From an uncultured Clostridia bacterium (GTDB lineage: Bacteria; Bacillota; Clostridia; Oscillospirales; Ruminococcaceae), in the NCBI GenBank assembly GCA_947624675.1, contig CANQLI010000002.1:1-64000 (forward strand): DNA of 64,000 nt, in the 5' to 3' direction. The stretch's first letter is position 1, and each line of letters opens with the position of its first letter. The notes beneath the pieces were generated by a model. That model saw only the letters and a program-made list of their open reading frames with translations. It did no database searches and was not told where the DNA came from. The translations under genes were made by a program, and so were the position numbers. Positions 53,901 to 62,294 of this stretch are shown in pieces.

Positions 53901-56900
53901 TGCGGTATCCAAGTCGCACCCAGACGGACGGAGATTTCAGCGGCACTCAAATCCTTCGGGATGACCTGCTTTAAGGCTTCCACATTCACAAGAAGCCCCG
54001 CATCCTGCTTCGCCGCTATCTCTGCGACCTTCAGCTTTTCCCGCACATTGCCCGACAGGTATTCGTCTGCCGTGACATACCGTGCAGGCTCGGAGTTTGG
54101 CACTTGGTAAATGATGCCCCGCAAGTCCGCTATGATTTCCTCCTGCGGCTTTCGTGTGAGCCGTGCCATATAAGGCAAATCCACACGGGCTTTCTCCCCG
54201 ATGGAGAGTGCCAACGCTTCGCTTGATGTTTCCACATAATCAACCTGTCGGTGGGGCTTTATCGTCCGTTTCGTGAACATATCCGCCTTGCGTTTGAAGT
54301 TCCCCTCGTCGTCAAGCACCTCAAGGGAGCATAGCAGGAAGTAGCTTTCATCAGCGGCAAAGGCAAGGTAATTCCCCCGGTTATTGATAAGCCCGTATTT
54401 CTCCGTAAACGCATCATATAAACGGTTCAGGTTTTCCTGCTCGGTCTGTATCATTTCCTCTGGGTAGTCGTAGGTCTGGTAATCAATCAGCTTCCTCACG
54501 CAGTCCCGTATCTCCAGAAGCCCCTTCACTCGGTTTGCCGCCGTCATGGAAAGGGCGGCGGGGGTCATGCGGCTGTTTTCACGGAAATAAATCTGACCGT
54601 CCACCAGCGCATAAGAAAAATTCCTTACGCTTGGGTCGGCAGGGATGGAAAGCTCCTGCTCGTCGGAAATCTCGTCAATCTCATTCTCCGCTTCTTTGAT
54701 TTCCCCGTCTATCCGCTGCATTGCTTTAGAAAGAAGCTCGGGCAGCGGCACATCCCGATAGGCTTTGCAGGCAGGCTCAAGCTTCCCAAAGCGGGTGCTT
54801 TCCAGTTTCATCTCGCCCAAAACCATCTCTGGGTGGGACACAAAATAGCTGTTCATCGTAACGCCGTTTTCATCGGTGTCAAGGTGTACCCAGTCTGGCT
54901 CGATGTCTATGATGCGGTCACGCTTCTGTAATATAAGGATGTCGCTCGTGACCTCCGTGCCTGCGTTTGCCTTAAAGGTATTGTCGGGAAGCCTGACTGC
55001 ACCTAACAGCTCGGCTCTCTGGGCGATATACTTCCTCACTTCTGGGCTTGCCTTATCCATTGTGCCTTTCGAGGTAATGAACATCACAACGCCGCCCGTG
55101 CGTACCTTATCCAGTGCCTTTGCGAAAAAGTAGTCGTGTATAAGGAATTTCTGGGCGTTATAGCGGCTGTCCTCCACCTTGAACTCGCCAAACGGCACGT
55201 TTCCAAGCACCACGTCAAAATGATTGTCGGGGAGCTTCGTATCCTCAAATCCGCAGGTGGCGATGCTCGCTTTCTGGTAGAGCTGCTTCGCAATCCTGCC
55301 CGATAACGGGTCAATCTCAATGCCGTGCAGCTTTGCCTTCCCCATGCTTTCGGGGAGCAGACCGAAAAAATTGCCTGTGCCACAGCACGGCTCTAACACA
55401 TTGCCCTGCTTAAATCCCAAACGGTCAAGTGCTTCATACATCGCCTTAATGACAATGGGCGGCGTATAAAATGCCGTGAGGGTGGATTCCATAGCGGCAT
55501 GGTATTCTTCATCGGAGAGTACGGATTTCAACTCTTTATATTCATTCGCCCACGCTGCGTTGTTCGCATCGAACGCCATGGAAAGACCGCCCCAGCCAAC
55601 ATACTTTGATAAAATTTCCTGTTCTTCGGGCGTGGCAAGGCGGTTTTCTATCTGAAGGTCATGGAGAAGCCTGATTGCCGCCATGTTGTTTCGGAACTTT
55701 TCTTTTGCACCGCCAACGCCTAACGCATCATCGGCAATGCGGTAATTCCTGCGTTCTTCAGAATGGGCAGGGGTTTCCCTGTCCTGTTTCTGCTCTGGCT
55801 CGCCAAAACGGATTTTCTCAACCACGATGTCATAGGGAAGCCCGTTCTCCACGGCAGGGTATTCCGCCACGGTTTCCGTAACAGGCTCTGGGGCGGCTTC
55901 CGCTTTTTCTTCGGGCGGTAATCCCTTTTCTGCCTGCTGTTCCAGAAGCCTTCGGATATAGCTGATTTTCTCCACACGGTTTATCGGGAAGCCCACGTTA
56001 TTCTGGAATGTGATGTCACGGAGCGACACATCCCCGCTGATTTCGCCAATGCGCTCAATTACATAGCGGCGGTTGTCAATCGTGATTTCCCTGCCGATAA
56101 GGTCGGCGTTGTTCTGCTTATGGGCTTCATCAGTCTGGGCAGGCTCTCCATTTTGCCCCGTTTCACGCTCGGCACTATTTAAGGTGTCGGCGTATTCCTG
56201 TGCTTTTTCCTCGGTTTCAAAGGTCTGGTAAATGCCGCCAACATCATAATACTGCCCGTCCTGCCCCTCTGGCATGGAATTATCCCGTATGATAAACGGG
56301 TCTGCAAAGGCATCGGAAGTCTGCTCAACAATATAACGGGGTGCAGCTTTTTCTTCCTCAACAGGCACAAACCATTCCTTTTCAAAAGACATTATCTCGG
56401 CAAGGAATGTTTCGTCCTCTGGGGTCAGCTCGGTATGCTGCTCCAGAAAAGGAACGAACACATCACGCCCCCAACGCAGGCTCTCCATCTTTTCACGGTA
56501 GTGATCCTCACCCTCTTTCTTCCACTCTGGGATAAACGGGCAGGCAGGGGAGAGGGAGTAGTCATAAAAATTTTTGATATGGGCAATCAAATCGCCCTCG
56601 CCGTCCCCGATGTCAAACCGTCCCTCATAGGTGTGTTCCTCGCCGCCAATAACGGCAGTAATCGTGAAATCCGTCTTATGATACCAGCCGACGTGATTGT
56701 TTTCGTCCTCCCGTTCACGGTGCTGCTTTTCGTCCAGAACGCCAAGAAGCCTGTTGCCAAGGGCGAAGCTCAAATCGGTAAAGCGGTCGTTCAGCTCCCT
56801 GTCATAAAAGGCGGGATGCTCGGAGAAGCCAATCGAAAGCCTGATGCTGTCTGGCTTTTCCTCGGCGGGTATCTCCTTTTTCTGGCTCTCGGTCACGATG

Positions 56901-59104
56901 ACTTTCAGATGGTCGTTGGCAGGGTTTTCCTTTAACTTTTCCTCAAAGTCTGCCCTGCTGTATTCCTTTCCGAACAGGGGAAACTCCACATTCCGAAGCG
57001 AAACAGCATTTTCATCAAAAGCCGAGATTTCATATTTGTCCGCCCCGATATATACCACATCGCCCTCGTGGAAAAGATAATGGACAGGGTGCAGCTCCAT
57101 CAGCTCCTGCGAGAAACGGTAGGCGTTGCTGCGGCTGTAAACATCACTTGTTTTACCCTGTACCAAAGACAGAAATTCCAAGAGCTGCTGTACGGCGGCA
57201 GGGTTTTTTATCTCCGTTTCCATCTGCTCGGAAGTCATGTCGGCAAAGTCAGTGCGCCCCACTTCGGAAAGCAGACCTTTCTCATAACCGTCCAAGTCAC
57301 GGATAAAATCGGAAAGCCGCAGTGCAAGGCTGTCCCGCTTGTCAGCAGGCGGCAGCTCCCGTTTTTCTTCGATAAAACGCTGTCTTTTTAATTTTCTCTG
57401 GGTGTCAACCTCATACTGTGTGGCAGACACGCTTTCCAGATAATCGGCATAATGGTCTTTCTCTTTTGGATTAAGGTAGCGGTTATCACAGATAAGCTCA
57501 CGCAGACGTTTTTCTACTTTAGACCAGCCAAGCCGCAAATCTGGATTGGTATATGAGCCAAACTTTTCAAAAGCAATGCCTTTACTGCTGTACCATCTGC
57601 CGCCCCTTGTACCGTCTGGGTAATCGTGCGTCCCGCCGCCCGTGCCGTATTCATTTTTGAGGAAAGCGATATTGCTTTTGCTGTCCTCATGCTTTTGGAA
57701 CTGGCGGTAGATGCGGTATTTGCCGTTTTGAAAACCGCTCCCCCTTACCAGAACGGAGTCAATGTCCTCCTGTGAAACGGAAAAAGCAGAGGATTTTTCG
57801 TCCTCTGCTTCCGCTATCATTTCCATCTGCTCCTCTACTGTTGGGAGATTTGCCCTTACTTCTTCCTCGTTTGCAATGCTGCCCTGCCCATCAGCGGCAG
57901 GCTCTGGCTCTGCTAATTGAAAATCAGCTCGTTCAGGATTACTTCCTCCGCTTGGCTGCGGATGCCATTCATCAGCCCTACCCACTGCATCGGTGCTTTC
58001 TCTTTCAGTTCCTCCGTCACGCCCTGCTCCTTGCAGAGCTGCTTCGTCAGAAGCTCCAACCTCTGCAATGCCGCCTGCTCGGTCTGGTGCAGGTGTTCGT
58101 TCAGCCTGCCCGACGTCAGCAGGTTGAGGTAAGTCACCCTCTTGTGCTGCTCCAGATAATCCCTGTGCATCATAGCGTACCTGCCAAGAGGAATTTCTGG
58201 CTCTGTCGGTAATGTGAGGTCGGGAATAAGGTAATCCCCCTGTCTGCTGTAAGTGATTCCGCTCATTATTATCGCTCCTTTCGGTTGGTGTCCTGTCTAC
58301 ATCATAGCGGCTCTGGGGCGGCTGTGCAAAGGTGCGGTTCTGGCTTTTCTCCGCCATTTGCACATTTCGGATGGAGAAAGAGATTTCCCTGAGTGCCATT
58401 TCCGCAATGTCGCTCGTGGCGATGCCGATGGCGTTTAAGGTGGCAGGGGTATTGAAATCCGTAATCCATGCAAAATCCTCACGCTCAAAGTAGCCCTCCG
58501 TATCCAGACCGCAGCGGCTCATCAGCATGAAAGCCACGCTGTTTACGGCAAGCCGCCTGTAAATGACTTCGATATTATAGCCGTCCAGTTCCTCTAAAAA
58601 GCTGCCTTTCACACAGCCTTTCAATTGCTCCGTATAATCGGGCAGGTTGTCCTCCACGGCGTTCTCCGCCGTTTCCATTAAAACGGAAGCAAGGTCGCTC
58701 CCTTTTGTTTCCCCGAACCTGTCCGACAGCCGTTCCATGACAGCCTGCTCGTACCGCCTTTCCATCTGCCATATCGGGACGGGGCGGCTTCCATAGTAGC
58801 CCTCATGGGTGTCGGATATATCAAAATAATATTTCAGGGTGTTCCTGCGTCCTTTCGGGTCAAAGACCGCAATCCCCCTGCTGTCCTTGTTTACCCAACG
58901 CTTAAACTGCCTGTTCCAAGTTTCAAGCCCTGCAACGGCAACAGCATCGGGGCGTTGGGCATATATGAGAAGCTGCTCGTCAAAGCGGCACTTGTAATTG
59001 CGGCAGGCTGACGACAAAAAGTTCTGCCATGCCTGCGGGTTTCCCGTGACCGCCTTTCCCGTCCGCCGATACAGCTCCGTGATTAGCTGGTACTTTGCAG
59101 CCAT
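50975..59104 (-). CDS. Giant DNA methylase-SNF2 helicase protein (2709 residues)
   Basis: A multidomain protein typical of Tn1549-like elements. Residues about 1-110 resemble the ArdC N-terminal ssDNA-binding domain (FDEQLLIYAQRPDAVAVAG ... FKRWVNKDSRGIAVF). A Pro/Gln-rich linker and several alpha/beta modules follow. An N6-adenine-type methylase domain lies about 1150-1500, with the SAM motif VLEPCCGTGNFFGLL near 1238 and motif IV as GNVPFGEF near 1305, where NPPF/Y is usual. The SNF2/DEAD helicase lies about 1880-2430, with Walker A HKVGAGKTFEMVA near 1905, DESH near 2071, and motif VI QRQGRLERQG near 2405. It probably modifies or remodels element DNA. RBS AAGGAGGTG. Confidence 0.92.
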   Translation of the reverse strand: MAAKYQLITELYRRTGKAVTGNPQAWQNFLSSACRNYKCRFDEQLLIYAQRPDAVAVAGLETWNRQFKRWVNKDSRGIAVFDPKGRRNTLKYYFDISDTHEGYYGSRPVPIWQMERRYEQAVMERLSDRFGETKGSDLASVLMETAENAVEDNLPDYTEQLKGCVKGSFLEELDGYNIEVIYRRLAVNSVAFMLMSRCGLDTEGYFEREDFAWITDFNTPATLNAIGIATSDIAEMALREISFSIRNVQMAEKSQNRTFAQPPQSRYDVDRTPTERSDNNERNHLQQTGGLPYSRPHITDRARNSSWQVRYDAQGLSGAAQEGDLPQPADVGQAERTPAPDRAGGIAEVGASDEAALQGAGRDGGTERESTDAVGRADEWHPQPSGGSNPERADFQLAEPEPAADGQGSIANEEEVRANLPTVEEQMEMIAEAEDEKSSAFSVSQEDIDSVLVRGSGFQNGKYRIYRQFQKHEDSKSNIAFLKNEYGTGGGTHDYPDGTRGGRWYSSKGIAFEKFGSYTNPDLRLGWSKVEKRLRELICDNRYLNPKEKDHYADYLESVSATQYEVDTQRKLKRQRFIEEKRELPPADKRDSLALRLSDFIRDLDGYEKGLLSEVGRTDFADMTSEQMETEIKNPAAVQQLLEFLSLVQGKTSDVYSRSNAYRFSQELMELHPVHYLFHEGDVVYIGADKYEISAFDENAVSLRNVEFPLFGKEYSRADFEEKLKENPANDHLKVIVTESQKKEIPAEEKPDSIRLSIGFSEHPAFYDRELNDRFTDLSFALGNRLLGVLDEKQHREREDENNHVGWYHKTDFTITAVIGGEEHTYEGRFDIGDGEGDLIAHIKNFYDYSLSPACPFIPEWKKEGEDHYREKMESLRWGRDVFVPFLEQHTELTPEDETFLAEIMSFEKEWFVPVEEEKAAPRYIVEQTSDAFADPFIIRDNSMPEGQDGQYYDVGGIYQTFETEEKAQEYADTLNSAERETGQNGEPAQTDEAHKQNNADLIGREITIDNRRYVIERIGEISGDVSLRDITFQNNVGFPINRVEKISYIRRLLEQQAEKGLPPEEKAEAAPEPVTETVAEYPAVENGLPYDIVVEKIRFGEPEQKQDRETPAHSEERRNYRIADDALGVGGAKEKFRNNMAAIRLLHDLQIENRLATPEEQEILSKYVGWGGLSMAFDANNAAWANEYKELKSVLSDEEYHAAMESTLTAFYTPPIVIKAMYEALDRLGFKQGNVLEPCCGTGNFFGLLPESMGKAKLHGIEIDPLSGRIAKQLYQKASIATCGFEDTKLPDNHFDVVLGNVPFGEFKVEDSRYNAQKFLIHDYFFAKALDKVRTGGVVMFITSKGTMDKASPEVRKYIAQRAELLGAVRLPDNTFKANAGTEVTSDILILQKRDRIIDIEPDWVHLDTDENGVTMNSYFVSHPEMVLGEMKLESTRFGKLEPACKAYRDVPLPELLSKAMQRIDGEIKEAENEIDEISDEQELSIPADPSVRNFSYALVDGQIYFRENSRMTPAALSMTAANRVKGLLEIRDCVRKLIDYQTYDYPEEMIQTEQENLNRLYDAFTEKYGLINNRGNYLAFAADESYFLLCSLEVLDDEGNFKRKADMFTKRTIKPHRQVDYVETSSEALALSIGEKARVDLPYMARLTRKPQEEIIADLRGIIYQVPNSEPARYVTADEYLSGNVREKLKVAEIAAKQDAGLLVNVEALKQVIPKDLSAAEISVRLGATWIPQEDIQRFMTELLTPSSFAAGRLKVRYTPMNGEWFIENKTSDYGNVKAESTYGTKRASAYRIIEDTLNLKDTRIFDYVYDENGNKKAVFNHKETTAAQAKQEVIKQAFQDWIWKDPERRNRLVRYYNDTFNSIRPREYDGSHITFGGISPEITLRPHQVNAIAHILYGGNTLLAHKVGAGKTFEMVAAAQESKRLGLCQKSMFVVPNHLVGQWASEYLRLYPSANILVTTKQDFETANRKKFCGRIATGDYDAVIIGHSQFEKIQMSVERQREQLEKQLTDIEMGIDEVQKSHGEQYTVKQLMRTRKGIEAKLKKLNDTKRKDTVIDFEQLGVDRLFIDESHFYKNLYLYTKMWNVGGIAQTEAQKSSDLFMKCRYLDEITGSRGTVFATGTPISNSMVEMYSVQRYLQYDTLARHGLQHFDSWASTFGETVTALELAPEGTNYRAKTRFAKFYNLPELMQMFREVADIQTADMLKLPVPKVNYHNIKTKPSEIQSEMVAGLAKRAEKVRAREVEPQIDNMLKITNDGRKLALDQRMIDPMLPDEPDSKVNACVENIYRIWEGHADTKAAQLLFCDLSTPKNDGTFNVYDDIREKLIARGIPAEQVRFIHEANTDAQKKELFAKVRSGEVRVLLGSTQKMGAGTNVQDRLIAIHNLDCPWRPSDLEQRQGRLERQGNMFPEVEVYRYVTEQTFDAYLYQLVEGKQKFISQIMTSKSPVRSAEDVDEVALSFAEVKMLATGDERFKEKMDLDIQVSKLKVLKQSYLSEHYDLEDRVLQHYPQTIRKFEERIAAYEKDAALAEQHKPQGEEKFCPMTLKGVTYQEKADAGEMLLAVCKENPLSNPVEIGSYRGFRVEVFYDTINAHYCLNLCGAGRYKVELGTDALGNLTRIENMLSKIAPNLEIEKRQKSEVMEQLSNAKAELLKPFAYEDELKEKTDRLNALNIELNLDEKDTPVLDSEPEQTEGQPERKNTDRER

Positions 59105-59119
59105 CTTTCCTGCACCTCC

Positions 59120-59578
59120 TTATCGCTCCATATCCCTGTTTTTGTGTTTCCTGTCATATTCCCCGCACCTTGCGGAGATTTCCTCATACATCCTGTCCCG
59201 CATTTCACGCTCATAGGCTCGGTATTCCTTTGCCTTTTCGGTCGGCTTGTACCAGACGCTGTTTTTATCCGCTTCCTCCATGCTTTCGTAACGGTCGTCA
59301 ATCTGGTCGCTGTACCGCTTATAAATGGCATGGGCTTCGGGAGCGTCCTTTGCATAGCGGTAACGCTCAAGGCTCTTATGAGAGCCACGAAGCTCCGCAT
59401 ACTCATAGAGCATACGGATAACCTCACGGTCAAGACCTTTCTGCCCCTCGGCGGCATAGACCTCTGAAAGCCCTTTGCAACGCCACGAATGAAACGGGGC
59501 GGTGTCATTGGAGCTGTGGGAAGATACATACACGCCGTCTTTTTTGATTGTGATGCGGTTGATAAGCTCGGTACTCAC
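59120..59578 (-). CDS. Conserved ICE protein of unknown function (152 residues)
   Basis: A 152-residue hydrophilic protein, N-terminal beta-rich segment (ITIKKDGVYVSSHSSNDTAPFHSW) and a long charged helical C-terminus rich in Arg, Glu and Tyr. It lies 15 bases upstream of the giant helicase gene and is likely co-translated. A competing frame (59083-59529) is a shadow. No family is recognised. Confidence 0.65.
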   Translation of the reverse strand: MSTELINRITIKKDGVYVSSHSSNDTAPFHSWRCKGLSEVYAAEGQKGLDREVIRMLYEYAELRGSHKSLERYRYAKDAPEAHAIYKRYSDQIDDRYESMEEADKNSVWYKPTEKAKEYRAYEREMRDRMYEEISARCGEYDRKHKNRDMER

Positions 59579-59650
59579 TTCTTACCACCGCCCGATAAAA
59601 CAATCTGTTCCATAAAAATATCAATCCTCCTGTCATTTCAGCCCCCACTG

Positions 59651-59875
59651 TTAGGCAGGGGCATAGCTGATTTTATTCCGTTCCATTTTCCCTGCGAACT
59701 CCGCCAGACAATGCCTTACGCCGTCAATCTCCGCATGGGCTTCGTCCACATAGCGGCAGAGGGCAAAATTATCATCACCGTTCCCATAAAACAGGCGTAG
59801 GAAACCGCCATCAGGAATGGAGAAAAGTGCCTTGCCCCTGCTGTCGGTAAAGTGTATCTCTTTTGCTTTACTCAT
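59651..59875 (-). CDS. Small ICE protein, paralog of the 60.1 kb protein's C-terminal domain
   Basis: A 74-residue protein (MSKAKEIHFTDSRGKALFSI) that aligns over most of its length with the C-terminal part of the 231-residue protein at 60092-60787: shared pattern F-x-D ... LF-x-IPDGG ... A-x-CRY-x-DE-x-H-x-E ... EFA-x-x-ME-x-N. The two are clearly related by duplication. The start overlaps the stop of the preceding gene (ATGA). Function unknown. Confidence 0.7.
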   Translation of the reverse strand: MSKAKEIHFTDSRGKALFSIPDGGFLRLFYGNGDDNFALCRYVDEAHAEIDGVRHCLAEFAGKMERNKISYAPA

Positions 59876-60078
59876 TCCGCACCTCCACCCAAAAAAGATA
59901 TGACCTTGTTTGCCTTGATGCTCTTTTGCAGGTCATTGATAATGCCGATTTCCGCTACCGTAATGCCCTGCATGGAGAGGATGTCGTCCATTGTCATAGC
60001 GGCAATGGCTTTTTCCTCGGTAAAGCCTGCTTCAAAAATCTTGTTCAGAACCTTAACGGCTTTCTGGTTGACCGCCAT
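59872..60078 (-). CDS. Small helical ICE protein (68 residues)
   Basis: ATG 60078 with AAGGAGG eight bases upstream gives a 68-residue all-helical protein (MAVNQKAVKVLNKIFEAGFT, then MTMDDILSMQGITVAEIGIIN). The pattern resembles a small DNA- or protein-binding helical domain. The longer frame to 60189 lies in the upstream gene and is rejected. Function unknown. Confidence 0.65.
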   Translation of the reverse strand: MAVNQKAVKVLNKIFEAGFTEEKAIAAMTMDDILSMQGITVAEIGIINDLQKSIKANKVISFLGGGAE

Positions 60079-60091
60079 ATCAAAATCCTCC

Positions 60092-60787
60092 TTATCTTTC
60101 CAAATCCTTATGCTTCGGTGCTTTCTGGGGCGGCTGTTCTTCCTGCTTCGGCTCATAGGTCGCACCGTTTTTCTCCATACGCTCTGCAAATTCGCAGATA
60201 TGGAGAAGATTATTGCCTACCTCGGTATGGGTTTCATCAATATAGCGGCAGGCAAGCTCCGTTTTCTCTCCCCAAGCGGAAGTGATAATGATTTTGCCGC
60301 CGTCTGGGATGCGGAACAGCTCTTTATAATGCGGGTCAATAAAGCGGATGCCCTGTTTCGCTCTGGAAATATGCTTATCAAGCCATTCCTTCACATAGCA
60401 GTAACAGTAGAAATTATAATCGCCCCTTGTGGGGTTGCAGCGGAGCAGGAAAGCGTGTTTATCCGTATCCACACGGAAACCATACTCTGTACAATAGTTA
60501 CCCTTAAAAGCACTTTCGGGATTCGCCCTTGCAAAAGCCGCCATATCATAGCGGTTATGCAGAAGCCCCTTATCTTCACGCAGGGCATTGATTACATCAT
60601 CAAGCCCTGACTTAAATTCATCGGTTTTCCATCGCTCCCTTGTGTCAAACCAAGTGGTATAAAAACCATACCCAGAATGGGCAAAATCGCCACGCAGATG
60701 TCCGATACACCCCGTCTGCCCCTCAAGCTGCATACTCTGGGCATAGGTGTATTTCTGTTCTTCGGGCGTTAAAGGTCGTATCTCCAT
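60092..60787 (-). CDS. Conserved ICE protein with IPDGG domain (231 residues)
   Basis: ATG 60787 (RBS GGGAGG) gives 231 residues: an N-terminal region (YAQSMQLEGQTGCIGHLRGDF) with Trp/Tyr-rich segments and a C-terminal domain FIDPHYKELFRIPDGGKI ... CRYIDETHTEVG shared with the 74-residue protein at 59.65 kb. The longer frame to 60979 is rejected. The start overlaps the upstream stop by four bases. Function unknown; family common in gut ICEs. Confidence 0.75.
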   Translation of the reverse strand: MEIRPLTPEEQKYTYAQSMQLEGQTGCIGHLRGDFAHSGYGFYTTWFDTRERWKTDEFKSGLDDVINALREDKGLLHNRYDMAAFARANPESAFKGNYCTEYGFRVDTDKHAFLLRCNPTRGDYNFYCYCYVKEWLDKHISRAKQGIRFIDPHYKELFRIPDGGKIIITSAWGEKTELACRYIDETHTEVGNNLLHICEFAERMEKNGATYEPKQEEQPPQKAPKHKDLER

Positions 60788-61392
60788 CAGCGTTCCTCCC
60801 TGCTTTTTGATTTCTTTGCCTTTTCCTCCGTCTGGATTCTGGCGGCGGCTTCCTTCGCCCAATCGGGCATTTTCTCTGGCTTGATTTCGCCAAGCACATC
60901 GTACCTTTCCCATCTGGCGTGCTTTCCGTCCGCAAGGCAGATGCCAAACACCGCCTGCCCCCTGCCGCCCCTTGCACAATGACCGCCGTCCACCAACACA
61001 AGCTGATAAGCGGAATGTCGGTATTCATAACGGTTGACTTCGGCATTGATGGCGACAACCTTTCCTACAATATTTGAGCTGTGGTCATCGGGAATACAAT
61101 CCTCTATGGTAAATGGTGTCATATCAAACTTGAATTTTTCCTGCTCGGCTCTCACAAGCTCTATCTGCTCCTGCACCCTGTCTGTGAAAATCTGCATGGC
61201 TTCCAGATAGTCGTCAGAGCCGACCGCATCCGTCACCCATTCTGCGGACAATGGATTATCATAAGTGCAATGGCAGACTAAAAAAGGATATTCCTCTTTC
61301 AAATCCACGCCGAACACCACTTCCTTTTTGCCGATATGGATGCTCTGCGTGACCGCATAAGAGCCAATCATCCGTTTTTCTTCATTCTCCAT
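60787..61392 (-). CDS. Conserved ICE protein (201 residues)
   Basis: A 201-residue protein. The first about 85 residues (EKRMIGSYAVTQSIHIGKKEVVFG ... PFLVCHC) resemble the whole 91-residue protein at 61.55 kb. The second half has a distinct region (DGGHCARGGRGQAVFGICLADG) and a basic, Lys-rich end. It is coupled to the next gene through ATGA. Function unknown. Confidence 0.7.
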   Translation of the reverse strand: MENEEKRMIGSYAVTQSIHIGKKEVVFGVDLKEEYPFLVCHCTYDNPLSAEWVTDAVGSDDYLEAMQIFTDRVQEQIELVRAEQEKFKFDMTPFTIEDCIPDDHSSNIVGKVVAINAEVNRYEYRHSAYQLVLVDGGHCARGGRGQAVFGICLADGKHARWERYDVLGEIKPEKMPDWAKEAAARIQTEEKAKKSKSREER

Positions 61393-61396
61393 TCGG

Positions 61397-61564
61397 CTAC
61401 TCCTTTCTTTCCTTTCTTTCCTTTTTCTCCTTCTGCTCGTCTAAAATCTTTTGGATACAGACATCACAGAAGATAACCGACCTGTCCTTATATCGGGGAT
61501 AGGGGCAGGTCGTACAGTCATATTTTCTCTGGCTGCTGTCAGCCCTGTTACCGCTCACGGTCAT
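61397..61564 (-). CDS. Small zinc-ribbon-like protein (55 residues)
   Basis: ATG 61564 opens a 55-residue frame (MTVSGNRADSSQRKYDCTTC) with two C-x-x-C pairs (DCTTCPYPRYKDRSVIFCDVC) fitting a zinc ribbon and a Lys/Glu-repeat tail. It overlaps the end of the upstream gene by 17 bases. RBS is weak (AGAG). The longer frame to 61633 is rejected. Confidence 0.55.
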   Translation of the reverse strand: MTVSGNRADSSQRKYDCTTCPYPRYKDRSVIFCDVCIQKILDEQKEKKERKERKE

Positions 61565-61823
61565 CGCCGTTTCTCTGCTTCGGGGCAGGGGGATTGTTAT
61601 ACGGCATACGGCACTCCTTGTTGTACCGTTCACTTAAGCTCTCCCTTGCTGCCGACAGTTCGTTGCAGTAACAGCCCCAATAGTAATTGTCGCCGCCCTT
61701 GCAGTACCAGCACACATAAGGGTTGGGGGCTTTCGGGTTATGACCGATGACTAATTCCGTACCCCCGATGGTACAGCCCTCTATGATTTCATAGCCCTGA
61801 TTGATACGTTTTTCCTGTTCCAT
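61548..61823 (-). CDS. Conserved ICE protein (91 residues), related to the 61.1 kb protein
   Basis: ATG 61823 (GAGAGGTG upstream) encodes 91 residues beginning MEQEKRINQGYEIIEG. Pattern E-KR-x-x-x-GY, then IGGTELVIGHNP and PYVCWYCKGG, parallels the N-terminal half of the 201-residue neighbour, so the two are probably distant paralogs. Function unknown. Confidence 0.65.
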   Translation of the reverse strand: MEQEKRINQGYEIIEGCTIGGTELVIGHNPKAPNPYVCWYCKGGDNYYWGCYCNELSAARESLSERYNKECRMPYNNPPAPKQRNGDDRER

Positions 61824-61832
61824 AAGCACCTC

Positions 61833-62135
61833 TCATTCTTTGGCATATTTCCGATATGCCTTTTCGCCCGTCGCCCGCAGCTTCTGCATGGGGCGGCTTC
61901 CTAAAAGCTCTGGGTGGGTCGCCTGCAGCTTCCTCCTTGTCCTGCTGACGCTCTCAAAGCTCGGCAGACCGAGGTATTTGTGCTGCGTCATTATCTCCGC
62001 AAGGGGCATCGCCCCCGCATCCTTTAAGCAGGCATTGCAGAGGGCAAGGTAAAGCACCATGTCGTCGTTTCGGGCGTCCCCATTCTTCTCCAGAATGGCT
62101 TTTACTTTCTTTTCAATGGTTTTCAGATTCCTCAT
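61833..62135 (-). CDS. Conserved ICE protein, possible DNA-binding (100 residues)
   Basis: A 100-residue basic helical protein (MRNLKTIEKKVKAILEKNGDARNDDMVLYL, with FESVSRTRRKLQATHPELLGS as a likely recognition-type segment). A similar short protein occurs in phages and ICEs, probably as a regulator. RBS GGAGGAAGAT. Confidence 0.65.
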   Translation of the reverse strand: MRNLKTIEKKVKAILEKNGDARNDDMVLYLALCNACLKDAGAMPLAEIMTQHKYLGLPSFESVSRTRRKLQATHPELLGSRPMQKLRATGEKAYRKYAKE

Positions 62136-62139
62136 ATCT

Positions 62140-62181
62140 TCCTCCAGAAACAGAAAGAGGGCGGCATCTTTCAGCCGCCCC
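62140..62181 (-). terminator. Hairpin between the 30-residue membrane protein and the 62.0 kb gene
   Basis: On the minus strand GGGCGGC-TGAAAGAT-GCCGCCC followed by TCTTTCTGTTTC. It may be a terminator or partial attenuator of the operon. Confidence 0.45.
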
Positions 62182-62198
62182 GTTCCTGCAAAATCGGG

Positions 62199-62291
62199 TC
62201 ACTTATTCTTTCGGTTACGGAGATTCAGCCAGAGTGCCGCACCGCCGATAAACACGACAAGCACAATGGCAATGATTGTTTTCGCATCCAT
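62199..62291 (-). CDS. 30-residue single-helix membrane protein
   Basis: ATG 62291 to TGA 62199 gives MDAKTIIAIVLVVFIGGAAL and ten further residues (WLNLRNRKNK): one membrane helix with a basic end. AAGGAGG lies eight bases upstream and it starts three bases after the CnaB protein's stop. It may be an assembly or anchoring factor of the neighbouring surface protein, but this is inference. Confidence 0.55.
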   Translation of the reverse strand: MDAKTIIAIVLVVFIGGAALWLNLRNRKNK

Positions 62292-62294
62292 TCC

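Noticed and set aside
59083-59529. Minus-strand 148-codon frame overlapping the 152-residue gene
   Set aside because: It runs in another frame over the same bases, overlaps the start of the giant helicase gene, and has unnatural composition; 59120-59578 has the better protein.
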